A stretch of 48,355 nt of DNA from Acinetobacter guerrae (GCF_009372255.1 NZ_LXGN01000058.1:1-48355), one strand, 5' to 3'; counted from the stretch's first letter, positions 26,942 through 37,385 are shown. Notes: generated by a model not told the origin, from the letters alone. Numbers and translations are program-made.

Positions 26942-28339
26942 TTATTTGCCAAAAAAGCAAGCCTTACCCTGTTTTTCTTCAAATTGTTTGACCCAAGTCT
27001 CATGTCGTATGAGTTCTTCAGGTTCAGGCAAAATGACTGGAAGATCAATTTGGACACGTTTTCGACCATTTTGTTGTCCGTGATTTTCATTTTGTGACAG
27101 GGCATCCATATCAAAAGAAACCTGTCCACCTGTCATGGCCAGATAGACATCTGACAAAATTTCGGCATCTAGCAACGCGCCGTGGAAAGTACGATCACGC
27201 GCAGGAATATCGTAACGTCTGACCAATGCATCTAATGAATTTTTTTGCCCAGGATGTTTGCTTTTAGCAAGAGCTAAGGTATCGGTGACATCACATACTT
27301 CTGAAAGAGTAGGTAAGCCTGCACGTTTGAACTCGGTATTTAGAAAGTTCATATCGAAGGTTGCATTATGTGCAATAATTTCTGCACCTTTGAGATAATC
27401 AAAGAGTACATCCGCAATTTCAGCATATTTAGGCTTGTCTTTGAGAAAATCGTCACTAATGCCGTGAATATTTTCGGATTCACCAACGGGCTTTTCTGGA
27501 TTGATATAAATATGAATAGAACTGCCTGTTAACTTACGATTGATCATTTCAATCGCGCCGACCTCAATAATGCGATCACCATCCTGAAAATAAAAACCTG
27601 TGGTTTCTGTATCTAAAATAAGTTGGCGTGGCCCTTGAACATTTAAGGTCGCTGGCGTGGTGACAATATGTGGATGTTTTTTGCTTTGTTCTATTGTTTC
27701 ATTCAGCGATGAAACCGTGTCTTTGGATTCATCAGTTTCCGGTAACTCTACGTCAACCTGATCTTCTTGTAATCTTTCATTGTCAATATGTTCATCAGCT
27801 ACATCTAGACCAAAAGGGTCGTCAAGCAACCAGTCATTTTCAAATTTTTTTTTTGCATCTGCTACAGATAATTGATGACCAATCCACTCAGATTGGGGAA
27901 CAACAATATGTTGTTTTTCAGGTTGCAGAACGCCTAAGTTTGCCAATTGGTCTGCCATTTCGTTGCCAGTATGACCCGCATGGCCTTTAATCCAATTCCA
28001 CTCGATGTCACGCCCTGTACAAACCTGATCAAGTTTTTGCCAAAGATCTGGATTTTTAACATCTTTCCAGTTTTTCTTTTTCCAGCCGTGGATCCATTCA
28101 GTAATGCCTTGTTTGACATAGTTTGAATCTGTCCAGATGATGAGTTTTGCATCTGTAGGACAGAAAGAAACACCCTCAATTGCGGCGGTCAGCTCCATGC
28201 GATTGTTGGTGGTTTCAGCTTCACCACCAAAAAGTTTATGTTCGCCATCTTGGCTAATAATATAAGCACCCCAACCACCTAAGCCAGGATTACCTTTACA
28301 GGCACCATCAACATAGAGCGTGATTGTTTGTGAGATCAT
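26942..28339 (-). CDS. rnhA-dnaQ: fusion of ribonuclease HI and DNA polymerase III epsilon
   Basis: A 465-residue two-enzyme protein. Residues 1-150 are RNase HI, with catalytic Asp in YVDGACKGNPG, Glu in NNRMELTAA, Asp in WTDSNYV and the C-terminal ENEMAD-like stretch GHTGNEMADQLAN. A ~90-residue acidic linker follows. From about 240 the DnaQ 3'-5' exonuclease begins: D/E in LILDTETTGF, D in AHNATFDMNFL, and H and D in HGALLDAEIL. The C-terminus lies beyond the exonuclease domain and may bind the polymerase alpha subunit. In E. coli the two genes are separate and divergent. One chain places RNA-primer/hybrid removal and proofreading together at the replisome. Confidence 0.93.
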   Translation of the reverse strand: MISQTITLYVDGACKGNPGLGGWGAYIISQDGEHKLFGGEAETTNNRMELTAAIEGVSFCPTDAKLIIWTDSNYVKQGITEWIHGWKKKNWKDVKNPDLWQKLDQVCTGRDIEWNWIKGHAGHTGNEMADQLANLGVLQPEKQHIVVPQSEWIGHQLSVADAKKKFENDWLLDDPFGLDVADEHIDNERLQEDQVDVELPETDESKDTVSSLNETIEQSKKHPHIVTTPATLNVQGPRQLILDTETTGFYFQDGDRIIEVGAIEMINRKLTGSSIHIYINPEKPVGESENIHGISDDFLKDKPKYAEIADVLFDYLKGAEIIAHNATFDMNFLNTEFKRAGLPTLSEVCDVTDTLALAKSKHPGQKNSLDALVRRYDIPARDRTFHGALLDAEILSDVYLAMTGGQVSFDMDALSQNENHGQQNGRKRVQIDLPVILPEPEELIRHETWVKQFEEKQGKACFFGK

Positions 28340-28546
28340 ATTGAACCTAAAACTAAAAAAATGGACTTAACTTCCCGTATTGTATATGCAAATCGTGGTT
28401 TTCGAGCCATTGATTCGCTGTTTTTTTTAATTTCTTGTAACATTTCCACGCAAATCACGTTAAATTATTGCCTTGTCTCAGCGTCATGCTTCACTACAAT
28501 GGCATATCAAAGAATTAAACTTTACGCGAGTTGTTTGGAACATTTT

Positions 28547-31500
28547 ATGTATAAACCGACCAATATGGTGTGGCAATTTCCCGCAGCATCACTTTTTAAA
28601 ATTACGATATTGGCTTCTGCTTTGGCAGCAATGGGTCTAACCACTGGCTGTTCTTCAACTCCTCAGACTGCAAAAACAAAAACATCAAAACAAGTAGGCT
28701 CAGGTTATCTGGATGCCAGTAGTCTGGATTCGCTTGAAGATTTACTTTCTGCAACAGATATGCGTGCTGTAGAAGGGGATCGTTTACTGATTTTAAAACA
28801 TGGCGACGTATGGAAACGTATGACCGTAGGTTTTAAAATGGATTTAAACCATTGGGATCCACGTATTGAAGCGCAGCGTAGCTGGTTTATTTCACGTCAG
28901 CCGTATTTGGATCGTTTAAGTGCGCGTGCTAGTCGTTATTTATATCACACCGTAAAAGAAGCTGAACGCCGTGGTATTCCAACCGAACTGGCTTTGCTCC
29001 CTGTGATTGAAAGTTCATACGATCCAGCTGCAACGAGTAGTGCAGCAGCCGCAGGTCTGTGGCAGTTTATTCCAAGTACAGGTCGTATTTATGGTTTGAA
29101 GCAAACCAGTCAGTATGATGGTCGCCGCGATGTTGTCGAATCAACCCGAGCAGCTTATGAGTTCTTAGGCAGTTTATACAATCAGTTCGGTTCATGGGAG
29201 TTGGCTTTGGCAGCTTATAACGCTGGTCCAGGCCGTATTCAGCAAGCGATCAATCGAAATCAGGCAGCAGGGTTGCCAACAGATTATTGGTCACTCAAAT
29301 TGCCGCAGGAAACCATGAACTACGTTCCGCGTTTTCTGGCAGTTGCTCAAATTATTAAAAATCCAAAAGCTTATAATGTAAATTTACCCCCTATTGCCAA
29401 CCGTCCTCACTTCCGTGAAGTCACGTTAGGTGCACCAGTCGATTTGAACCAAATTGCTTCTTTGACAGGATTAAGTCGTACTGAATTGTATGCACTTAAC
29501 CCTGGTTATCGTGGTGAGCGTATTGATCCAGAAAGCCCGATGCGGATTTTGATTCCTGCGGATGTCAATCCATCAGTCGATGCCAAGCTCAAAGCTTTAA
29601 AAGCATCCTCTGGGTTTTGGGCAAGTAATACGACTACACCTGCACCAAATGCCAATGTAACCGTGAGCACATCAACTCGTGGTTCAACTCAAACTGTAAC
29701 ACCAAGTCGTACTCAACCTCCTGTGATGACAGCAAGTAGCAGTAGTCGACCTTCAACCACAAGTAATGTTATTTCCTCGATTACTCGGCCTTTAAAAACC
29801 ACACCGCGTAGTGCTGATGAGTTGGCTGCGTTTGCGGCCAGTGCGGATATACCAAGTGCACCACGTATTCCTGTTGCAGTAACTCCTGCGACAAATGTTA
29901 AAGCTGTTAGTGCTGAGCCGCCTATTTCTAAAGCTGAGCGTGAACAAATTGTGACTTTGGTCAAACAGGAAGGGGGAAAAGAAACTGTTAAACAGGCTCT
30001 CGAACCACAACCGACACAGGCTGAGAAAGATCAAGTGGTTGCTGAACTAAAAGCGATTGCACCTAAAGGTACAGAAATTGTCGATCCTTATGATGGTAAA
30101 ATCAGGTTAACTGCGATTCAAACTAGTCAGTCCGTTGCTGATACAGAAGGTAAGGAAGTCACCAAAGGGTTTGCTTATCCAAAAGCAGTGGCTGAAACAG
30201 TGAGTGCAGACAGTTATGAAGCACAGAATAATCAGGGTAAACCCTATATCAAAACTGATACTGATATCGTGGTCGTTCAACCTTCTGGAAAACGTTCAAC
30301 TTACACTGTTCAGGCTGGAGATACTTTAGCGATTATTGCTGCAAAAAATGGTGTGAGCTGGCGTGATATTGCTAAATGGAACCAGATTGACCCAAACAAC
30401 ACCTTATTTGTTGGTGCAAGTTTATATCTATATGATGCAAAGCCACAGGCTATAGATCGACCTTCTACTCCTAAGCCAGAGGTCAAACCTGAAAGCTATA
30501 CAGTAAAAGCCAATGACAATTTGACAGGCGTGGCCGATCAATTTGGTTTAACTGTTAAGCAATTGGCAGATTATAATAATTTGTCTGTAACCAGTGGTTT
30601 GTTTGTTGGTCAGAAGTTGGCGTTAAAAGATAATACGACCTCACGTAATGCACATACCATTACTACTAGCCGTAATGATGTGAAAACGAATGAAACCAGG
30701 AGCACACGTGTTGCGACCAAATCCTATACAGTCAAACGCGGCGAATATTTAAAACTGATTGCAGATCGTTACGCTTTATCCAATCAGGAATTGGCTGATC
30801 TAACCTCAGGTCTAACCGCGACTAGTAACTTAAATGTGGGACAAAAAATTAATGTTCCATTGCATGAAGTAACTGCTCAGGACAGTGACAAAGCTGAAAC
30901 AAAAGAAAGCCGTAGTAATGCGTCTAGCCAGATTAAAACCGAAAATTATCAAGTGCAGCGTGGCGATACTTTATCCAGTATTGCAAGCAAGTCGAAAATG
31001 AGCTTGGCTGAACTGGCAAGCTTGAATAATATTGCAGCTAATAGCGGTGTTCGAGTTGGACAGACTTTAAAAATTCCTGCGGGTTCTACCACCCCTGAGC
31101 AATATACTGTTCAAGCGGGTGATAGTTTAAATAGTGTAGCCAATAAGTTTGATTTAGAGCTTGCTGATCTTGCTGAACTCAATGGTTTAAGTCGTAACGC
31201 TGGATTACGCGTAGGGCAGCGTTTGAAACTAACAGGTGAAATTTCGCCTTCGGCTAAGGTTGAGTTACAAGAGACTTCACCAGAGACGCATACTGTTAAA
31301 TCTGGTGAGACACTTGCCAGTATCGCAAGTCGCTATCATCTTCAGTTAAATTATCTGGCTGCTTTAAATGGTTTAAGTCGTAACTCAAATGTACGTGTTG
31401 GACAAAAGTTAAAGATAACCGGCGATTTGCCTAAACCTGAAACTGCCAAAGAGGACAGTCCCAAAACATCCTCTAAAAGCAAAGCATCTGCCAATACTGA

Positions 31501-31792
31501 ATCTTATACAGTGAAGTCGGGTGAATCCTTAAATAGTATTGCTAGTCGTTTGGGCATGAGTGCAAAAGATTTAGCGGATTTAAATAATTTGAATGCGCGT
31601 GCATCTTTACAGCGTGGACAATCTTTGCAAATTCCAAAAACCATTACCGAATACACTGTTAAGCGTGGCGACACTTTAATTGGTTTAGCAAGTAAGTTTG
31701 GTATGGCAATTGCGGAGTTGGCTGATCTTAATGATCTGAAACAAAATGCGCAGCTTCGTATTGGCGATGTGATTAAAGTTCCGAACTTATAA
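28547..31792 (+). CDS. mltD: MltD-like lytic transglycosylase with eight LysM repeats
   Basis: A 1081-residue lipoprotein. The signal peptide ends in LTTGC, which decides the start at 28547 rather than the longer frame from 28361. The SLT catalytic domain (about residues 130-290) has catalytic Glu in LPVIESSYDP, then GLWQFIPSTGR and AYNAGPGRI. A degenerate LysM (about 330-380) and a Ser/Thr/Pro linker follow, then eight LysM modules from about residue 585 to the end, each with a Y-x-V-x-x-G-D-T-L-like start. E. coli MltD has two. It cleaves peptidoglycan glycan strands at the outer membrane. Divergent from rnhA-dnaQ. Confidence 0.92.
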   Translation: MYKPTNMVWQFPAASLFKITILASALAAMGLTTGCSSTPQTAKTKTSKQVGSGYLDASSLDSLEDLLSATDMRAVEGDRLLILKHGDVWKRMTVGFKMDLNHWDPRIEAQRSWFISRQPYLDRLSARASRYLYHTVKEAERRGIPTELALLPVIESSYDPAATSSAAAAGLWQFIPSTGRIYGLKQTSQYDGRRDVVESTRAAYEFLGSLYNQFGSWELALAAYNAGPGRIQQAINRNQAAGLPTDYWSLKLPQETMNYVPRFLAVAQIIKNPKAYNVNLPPIANRPHFREVTLGAPVDLNQIASLTGLSRTELYALNPGYRGERIDPESPMRILIPADVNPSVDAKLKALKASSGFWASNTTTPAPNANVTVSTSTRGSTQTVTPSRTQPPVMTASSSSRPSTTSNVISSITRPLKTTPRSADELAAFAASADIPSAPRIPVAVTPATNVKAVSAEPPISKAEREQIVTLVKQEGGKETVKQALEPQPTQAEKDQVVAELKAIAPKGTEIVDPYDGKIRLTAIQTSQSVADTEGKEVTKGFAYPKAVAETVSADSYEAQNNQGKPYIKTDTDIVVVQPSGKRSTYTVQAGDTLAIIAAKNGVSWRDIAKWNQIDPNNTLFVGASLYLYDAKPQAIDRPSTPKPEVKPESYTVKANDNLTGVADQFGLTVKQLADYNNLSVTSGLFVGQKLALKDNTTSRNAHTITTSRNDVKTNETRSTRVATKSYTVKRGEYLKLIADRYALSNQELADLTSGLTATSNLNVGQKINVPLHEVTAQDSDKAETKESRSNASSQIKTENYQVQRGDTLSSIASKSKMSLAELASLNNIAANSGVRVGQTLKIPAGSTTPEQYTVQAGDSLNSVANKFDLELADLAELNGLSRNAGLRVGQRLKLTGEISPSAKVELQETSPETHTVKSGETLASIASRYHLQLNYLAALNGLSRNSNVRVGQKLKITGDLPKPETAKEDSPKTSSKSKASANTESYTVKSGESLNSIASRLGMSAKDLADLNNLNARASLQRGQSLQIPKTITEYTVKRGDTLIGLASKFGMAIAELADLNDLKQNAQLRIGDVIKVPNL

Positions 31793-31853
31793 GTTGCATC
31801 TGGTGATGGATTTTATTTCAGGACGAAACTCGCAAAGCAGACAAAACAAAATA

Positions 31854-33683
31854 ATGTCTAAGGTGATAAAAAGTGCTGTATTTGCAGTTACTTTTTATTG
31901 CAGTGCGGGAAATGCTGCGGTGCAGACGACACCCTATATCGCCATCCATTCAACTGCAAAATATAGTGGATTGGTTCATATGCCTTATGCCAATCCGCAG
32001 GCACTAAAAGGTGGAATACTCAGTCAATATAGCAATGGTACTTTTGACAACCTCAATAGTATGAATGGTAAGGGTAGTTCAACGGATGGTGTAAATTTTA
32101 TCTTCGACTCTCTGATGTCGACTTCATTGGATGAACCCGCGGTGATGTATCCGCTTTTGGCAAAAACGGCAACCTTTGACCCTGAACATACCAATTTTGT
32201 TATTTTTGATTTAAATCCAAAAGCTAAGTTTAGCAATGGTCAGCCCCTCACCGCAGAAGATGTTAAATTTAGCTTTGACACGTATCAAACCAAGGCTAAT
32301 CCGGGCTTGCAAATGTACATTGCAGACTTAGCCAAAACCGAGGTGCTGTCTAAGTATCAAGTGAAATTTAGCTTTAAGTCTGAAAATAACGCTGAAATGC
32401 CGTTGATTTTAGCGACTCTCCCGATTTACTCCAAAAAAGACTGGAAAAATAAAGATTTTAGCCGCGTCACCATGGAGCCGATTTTAGGGTCAGGTCCTTA
32501 TCTGATTGAGCGGATCGATGCGGGACGCAGTATTACTTATAAACGTAATCCAGATTATTGGGGTAAAGATTTAGCCGTGAATCGTGGGCGTTATAACTTT
32601 GATCGCCTCAAATATGTTTATTACCGTAATATGGATATTGCCTTTGAAGGATTTAAGTCTGGGCAATATACATGGCAAGAAGAATTTACTGCCAGAAAAT
32701 GGGTGACAGCTTATAATTTTCCAGCCATGAATAATCAAATGGTCAAAAAATTTGAGTTTAAACATCGTAATCCAATGACCATGCAAAGCATTGTATTGAA
32801 TAGTCGGCGCGCCCCGCTCAATGACATTCAATTTCGTCGTGCTGTGAGTTATGCCTATGATTTTGAATGGCAAAATAAAGCATTGTTTTATGGCAAATAT
32901 CGACGTTTACAAAGTCATTTTGATAATAGCGAATTGGCTGCGACAGGAAAGCCTTCAGCAGCAGAGATTAAAGTCTTGGAGCCTTATCTATCCAAGTTAA
33001 ATCCGATTGTGAAACAAGGGGTGTTGTCCGATTGGAAATATCCAACCAGTGATGGTAGTGGTTTCAATCGTCATAACTTGTTAACAGCAAGACAGTTATT
33101 GATCAATGCTGGTTATAGCGTTAAAGCAGGTCAATTACGTGATCATCAAGGCAAACCGATTCAGTTTGAATTGTTAATCCATCAAGATGGCTTACAGCGT
33201 ACACTTATGCCATTGGTGCGAAATCTTAAACGTCTCGGAATTACAGTATCGATTCGACAGGTCGATGTGCCACAGTATTTAGAGCGTATGCGCCGTAATG
33301 ATTTTGATTTAACTACAATGGCGATGCCGCAGTCTCTAACCCCAGGAAATGAACAATTTCAATTCTGGAGTAGTTCTGCCGCAGATCAGGTAGGCAATTA
33401 TAATTTCGCGGGCATTAAAGATCCTGTGATCGATGCAGTCATTCAAAAACTGGTGAAATCTTCTAGTCGTGAGGAATTGATTACCAATACAAAAGTGTTA
33501 GATCGTTTGTTACGTGCAGGTTATTATCAAATCTTAACCTATGGAAAAGGTGAAAACTGGTATGCCTATTGGGATATGTATGAGCATCCACAAACTTTAC
33601 CTAAACTTTCGGTCGGATTAGATTATTGGTGGTCAAATCCTAAAAAAGCTCAAGCTGTTGCAAATTATTTGCGCAGACAATAA
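31854..33683 (+). CDS. yejA: periplasmic peptide-binding protein YejA-like (SBP family 5)
   Basis: A 609-residue exported binding protein. The signal peptide begins at MSKVIKSAVFAVTFYC and is cut near GNAA, which favours ATG 31854 over starts at 31794 and 31806. The family 5 pattern is clear: FDLNPKAKFSNGQPLTAEDV, the domain-closing segment around DYWGKDLAVNRGRYNFD, and MPQSLTPGNEQFQFW typical of the YejA branch. It captures peptides, and in related bacteria microcin C, for YejBEF. First gene of the yej operon, starting 61 bases behind mltD. Confidence 0.9.
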   Translation: MSKVIKSAVFAVTFYCSAGNAAVQTTPYIAIHSTAKYSGLVHMPYANPQALKGGILSQYSNGTFDNLNSMNGKGSSTDGVNFIFDSLMSTSLDEPAVMYPLLAKTATFDPEHTNFVIFDLNPKAKFSNGQPLTAEDVKFSFDTYQTKANPGLQMYIADLAKTEVLSKYQVKFSFKSENNAEMPLILATLPIYSKKDWKNKDFSRVTMEPILGSGPYLIERIDAGRSITYKRNPDYWGKDLAVNRGRYNFDRLKYVYYRNMDIAFEGFKSGQYTWQEEFTARKWVTAYNFPAMNNQMVKKFEFKHRNPMTMQSIVLNSRRAPLNDIQFRRAVSYAYDFEWQNKALFYGKYRRLQSHFDNSELAATGKPSAAEIKVLEPYLSKLNPIVKQGVLSDWKYPTSDGSGFNRHNLLTARQLLINAGYSVKAGQLRDHQGKPIQFELLIHQDGLQRTLMPLVRNLKRLGITVSIRQVDVPQYLERMRRNDFDLTTMAMPQSLTPGNEQFQFWSSSAADQVGNYNFAGIKDPVIDAVIQKLVKSSSREELITNTKVLDRLLRAGYYQILTYGKGENWYAYWDMYEHPQTLPKLSVGLDYWWSNPKKAQAVANYLRRQ

Positions 33684-33712
33684 ATCATCAAAAGACGCCA
33701 AAGGAACCAAAT

Positions 33713-34786
33713 ATGGGCACCTATATTATTAAGCGACTTTTACTCATTGTTCCGACTTTATTTCTGATTTTATTGATTAATTTTTTGGTGGTTCAAATTG
33801 CACCAGGTGGACCTGTTGAGCAAGCAATTCATCAGGCTGAAAATTTTCAGGGAATGAATAATACAGGCGGTGGTGAAACAGTAAGTGTTGCAGCTGATCG
33901 GTCGTATCAGGGGGCTAGAGGTCTAAGTCCTGAAATGATTGAACAGATAAAAGCCCAGTATGGTTTTGATAAATCTGCACCAGAGCGCTTTTGGTTAATG
34001 CTCAAAGGCTATGTTACGTTAGATTTTGGCACGAGTTTCTTTAAAGATAAACCAGTAACTCAATTGTTGTATGAAAAAATGCCAGTGACCATTTCACTTG
34101 GGCTTTGGAGTACCTTACTGATTTATTTAGTATCAATTCCACTTGGAATCCGCAAAGCCAAACAGCATGGTTTATTTTTTGATAAATCAACGTCTATGTT
34201 GCTTGCAGTCGGGTATGCTGTGCCAACTTTTGTGTTTGGTGTGTTGTTAATCGTATTCTTTGCAGGTGGTTCCTATTTTCACTGGTTCCCATTGCAAGGC
34301 TTAGTCTCTGAAAATTTTCAACAACTTAGTTTTTTCGATAAAATTAAAGATTACTTTTGGCATATGACTTTGCCTTTGTTAACAATGGTCTTGGGTGGTT
34401 TTGCAGGCTTAACTTATCTGACTAAATATTCTTTTATGGAAGAATTGAATAAACAATATGTACTGGCAGCACGTTCAAAAGGTTTAACTGAAAATCGGGT
34501 TCTTTATGGACATGTCTTTCGCAATGCAATGCTGATTGTGATTGCGGGTTTGCCAGAAGCACTGATTGGAATTTTCTTTGTCGGCAACTTATTTATTGAA
34601 ATCATTTTTAATCTGGATGGCGTAGGTTTACTCGGCTTTGAGGCGATTACCCAACGCGATTATCCCGTAATTTTTGGTACTTTATTTTTATTTACCTTGC
34701 TCGGTCTGGTTTTAAGGCTAATCAGTGATGTGTTGTATCAGGTGATTGATCCGCGGATTAACTTTGAATCACGAGGAGCTAAATAA
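33713..34786 (+). CDS. yejB: peptide ABC transporter permease YejB
   Basis: A 357-residue inner-membrane permease with six transmembrane segments. The N-terminal MGTYIIKRLLLIVPTLF is typical of DppB/OppB/YejB permeases. The EAA loop, contacting the ATPase, reads YVLAARSKGLTENRVLYGHV. Its stop overlaps the yejE start in TAATG, with GAGGAG for yejE inside its end. Confidence 0.94.
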   Translation: MGTYIIKRLLLIVPTLFLILLINFLVVQIAPGGPVEQAIHQAENFQGMNNTGGGETVSVAADRSYQGARGLSPEMIEQIKAQYGFDKSAPERFWLMLKGYVTLDFGTSFFKDKPVTQLLYEKMPVTISLGLWSTLLIYLVSIPLGIRKAKQHGLFFDKSTSMLLAVGYAVPTFVFGVLLIVFFAGGSYFHWFPLQGLVSENFQQLSFFDKIKDYFWHMTLPLLTMVLGGFAGLTYLTKYSFMEELNKQYVLAARSKGLTENRVLYGHVFRNAMLIVIAGLPEALIGIFFVGNLFIEIIFNLDGVGLLGFEAITQRDYPVIFGTLFLFTLLGLVLRLISDVLYQVIDPRINFESRGAK

Positions 34787-35799
34787 TGTCTCCTTTGATG
34801 CAGGCGCGTTTTAAACGCTTTAAGCAAAATCGTTTGGGTTTTAGCTGTTTTATTTTATTTGTGCTTATTTTTATTTTGTCGTTGAGTTCAGAATTTATTG
34901 CCAACGATAAACCGATTTTGGTCAAATACGATCAGACCTATTATTTCCCCGTTATCAAATCCTACCCAGAAACAACTTTCGGTGGTGTATTTGAAACCGA
35001 AGCGGATTACAAAGATCCTGCGGTACAAAAGCTGATAGATAATAAAGGCTGGGCAGTATGGCCGCTGATTCCCTTTGCTTATCAAACTCCAAATTTGGAT
35101 CTGGCCGTACCTGTGCCATCACCACCAAGCCAACAAAACTGGCTTGGAACAGACGATCAGGGACGCGATGTATTGGCACGGATTCTTTATGGTTTGCGTG
35201 TATCGTTGATCTTTGGTTTTGCCTTAACTTTCCTTTCCGCTGTAATTGGAATCATTGTTGGCGCAATACAGGGCTATTACGGCGGATGGATTGATCTTAT
35301 TGGTCAGCGTATTCTTGAAGTGTGGGGTGGTTTACCCATGCTGTTCATGGTCATGATTTTGGTCAGTATGTTTACCCCAAATGTGTACTGGCTTTTTTTG
35401 ATTATGTTACTTTTTGGTTGGCCTGCTTTGGTCGGATTGGTTCGAGCAGAATTTTTGCGGGCAAGAAATTTCGATTATGTTCGTGCAGCACGTGCTTTAG
35501 GGGTAAAAGATCGAACGATTATGTTTCGGCATATTTTACCCAATGCCATGAGTTCAAGTTTATCGCAACTTCCTTTTATGCTAACCGCAAATATTACTGC
35601 ACTGACCGCACTGGACTTTTTAGGCTATGGTTTACCGCCTGATGCTGCTTCATTAGGTGAGTTATTGCTACAGGGTAAAAATAATTTAACCGCACCATGG
35701 CTAGCGTTATCTGGATTCTTTAGTTTGGCTCTGGTGTTATCACTACTTATCTATGTCGGGGAGGCAACGCGTGATGCATTCGATCCAAGACGACAATAA
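34786..35799 (+). CDS. yejE: peptide ABC transporter permease YejE
   Basis: A 337-residue permease. An N-terminal TM segment is followed by a periplasmic insert (about residues 45-115) typical of YejE, then five more TM segments. The motifs NWLGTDDQGRDVLARILYG and the EAA loop DYVRAARALGVKDRTIMFRH identify the DppC/YejE family. The start is translationally coupled to yejB. Its 3' end overlaps the beginning of yejF by 26 bases. Confidence 0.94.
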   Translation: MSPLMQARFKRFKQNRLGFSCFILFVLIFILSLSSEFIANDKPILVKYDQTYYFPVIKSYPETTFGGVFETEADYKDPAVQKLIDNKGWAVWPLIPFAYQTPNLDLAVPVPSPPSQQNWLGTDDQGRDVLARILYGLRVSLIFGFALTFLSAVIGIIVGAIQGYYGGWIDLIGQRILEVWGGLPMLFMVMILVSMFTPNVYWLFLIMLLFGWPALVGLVRAEFLRARNFDYVRAARALGVKDRTIMFRHILPNAMSSSLSQLPFMLTANITALTALDFLGYGLPPDAASLGELLLQGKNNLTAPWLALSGFFSLALVLSLLIYVGEATRDAFDPRRQ

Positions 35800-37372
35800 T
35801 CAAATGCAGCAAATGACCTGCCTGAAAGTAAGTGGCTTACATATTGAAAATGAAATGGGTCAAGTTTTGGTTCAGCAATTGGATTTTGAGCTAAAACAGG
35901 GTCAAACCCTGGCGATTGTGGGTGAAAGCGGTTCAGGAAAGTCAATTAGTAGTCTCGCCTTACTGGGACTACTCCCTCAGCATTTAAAGATAGAAGGCAA
36001 AGCTTTATTTGAAGATCAAGATCTACTGCATTTGAATCAAACGCAATATCGACGGATTCGTGGTCAAAAAATTGCCATGATTTTTCAGGAACCGATGACG
36101 GCCTTAAATCCGTTGCATCGGGTAGAAAAAATTGTGGGTGAAACCTTGATGTTAAAGGGATGGTCAAAGCAGCAAGTTCGAAAGCGTGTGCTTGAGCTAC
36201 TTGAAGATGTGGGGATTCCTGAGCCTGAAACTAAGTTGAGACGTTATCCGCATGAATTATCGGGTGGTCAAAGACAACGAGTCATGATTGCGATGGCGTT
36301 GGCACAAGAGCCTGAGATTTTAATTGCTGATGAGCCAACGACTGCATTGGATGTTACTTTACAGGCACAAATTTTAAGTTTGCTTAAAACTTTGCAGCAA
36401 AAACGAAATATGTCGATGATTTTGATTAGTCATGATTTGAATCTGGTGAAGCGTTATGCTGATCAGGTTATTGTGATGAATAAAGGGTATGTTGAAGAAC
36501 AAGGTCAAGTACTGGATATTTTTAATCATCCTAAAAGCACGTATACGCAACATTTGCTTAATCATGACTTTGGCCGTGCATTAAGTGTAAATCCTGAATT
36601 GCAACTGCTTGTACTTCAACAATTGGGAATCAAGTTTCCGATTAAACAAGGTTTGCTTAATCGTATAAAAGATTATGTGGTTGCATTAGAACCGATGGAT
36701 TTAGTGCTCCATCAGGGAGAGTCGATAGGCATTGTGGGAGAGAGTGGATCGGGTAAAACCACACTTGCGCTAGCGGTGACCAGATTGATTGAAAGTGATG
36801 GACAAATTATTTTACTTGGTCAGGATTTAAATCATCTCAAGGAAAATCAATTACGACCATTACGTGCAGATTTTCAAATAGTGTTTCAGGATCCCTTTAG
36901 TAGTTTAAATCCACGAATGACAGTCGCACAGATTATTGGTGAGGGGTTGGTTATAAAACAGACTAAAGCCAACGAAATCGAAGGTTTAATTGATGATGCA
37001 TTGATGCAAGTGGAATTGCCGACTGAATTTAAACACCGTTATCCGCATGAATTATCAGGTGGACAACGCCAGAGGATTGCATTAGCGCGTGCATTAATTT
37101 TAAAACCCAAACTTATTATATTGGATGAGCCAACTTCTGCACTGGATCGTACGACACAGCGTTCAATCGTCCAGTTATTGCGCCGTTTACAACAAGAGCA
37201 GCAGTTTAGTTACTTATTTATTAGTCATGACTTACAAGTCGTCCGCGCTCTATGCCAAAAAGTTTTAGTATTACGTCATGCAAAAGTCGTGGAATATCAA
37301 GATACTGAACAATTATTTTTATCGCCCCAATCAGAGTATACACGGCAGTTGATTGCTGCAAGTCAATATTAA
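35774..37372 (+). CDS. yejF: peptide ABC transporter double ATPase YejF
   Basis: A 532-residue ATPase with two complete nucleotide-binding domains. The first has GESGSGKS and LSGGQRQRV (about residues 40-260), the second GESGSGKT and LSGGQRQRI (about 295-525). Walker B is seen as LIADEPTTALD and IILDEPTSALD. ATG 35774 has GGGGAGG upstream and is preferred to ATG 35753. Single-chain tandem ATPases are normal for YejF and make a full dimer with one subunit. Confidence 0.95.
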   Translation: MHSIQDDNNQMQQMTCLKVSGLHIENEMGQVLVQQLDFELKQGQTLAIVGESGSGKSISSLALLGLLPQHLKIEGKALFEDQDLLHLNQTQYRRIRGQKIAMIFQEPMTALNPLHRVEKIVGETLMLKGWSKQQVRKRVLELLEDVGIPEPETKLRRYPHELSGGQRQRVMIAMALAQEPEILIADEPTTALDVTLQAQILSLLKTLQQKRNMSMILISHDLNLVKRYADQVIVMNKGYVEEQGQVLDIFNHPKSTYTQHLLNHDFGRALSVNPELQLLVLQQLGIKFPIKQGLLNRIKDYVVALEPMDLVLHQGESIGIVGESGSGKTTLALAVTRLIESDGQIILLGQDLNHLKENQLRPLRADFQIVFQDPFSSLNPRMTVAQIIGEGLVIKQTKANEIEGLIDDALMQVELPTEFKHRYPHELSGGQRQRIALARALILKPKLIILDEPTSALDRTTQRSIVQLLRRLQQEQQFSYLFISHDLQVVRALCQKVLVLRHAKVVEYQDTEQLFLSPQSEYTRQLIAASQY

Positions 37373-37385
37373 ACTTTTGCATATA

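Noticed and set aside
28361..28546. N-terminal extension of the MltD-like protein
   Set aside because: The lipoprotein signal peptide begins after 28547; an extension of 62 residues would block export.
29644..31789. Possible tandem DNA repeat or CRISPR-like array in the LysM region
   Set aside because: The repeats are at protein level only, with diverged DNA and no constant spacer structure. No CRISPR array was seen anywhere in the window.
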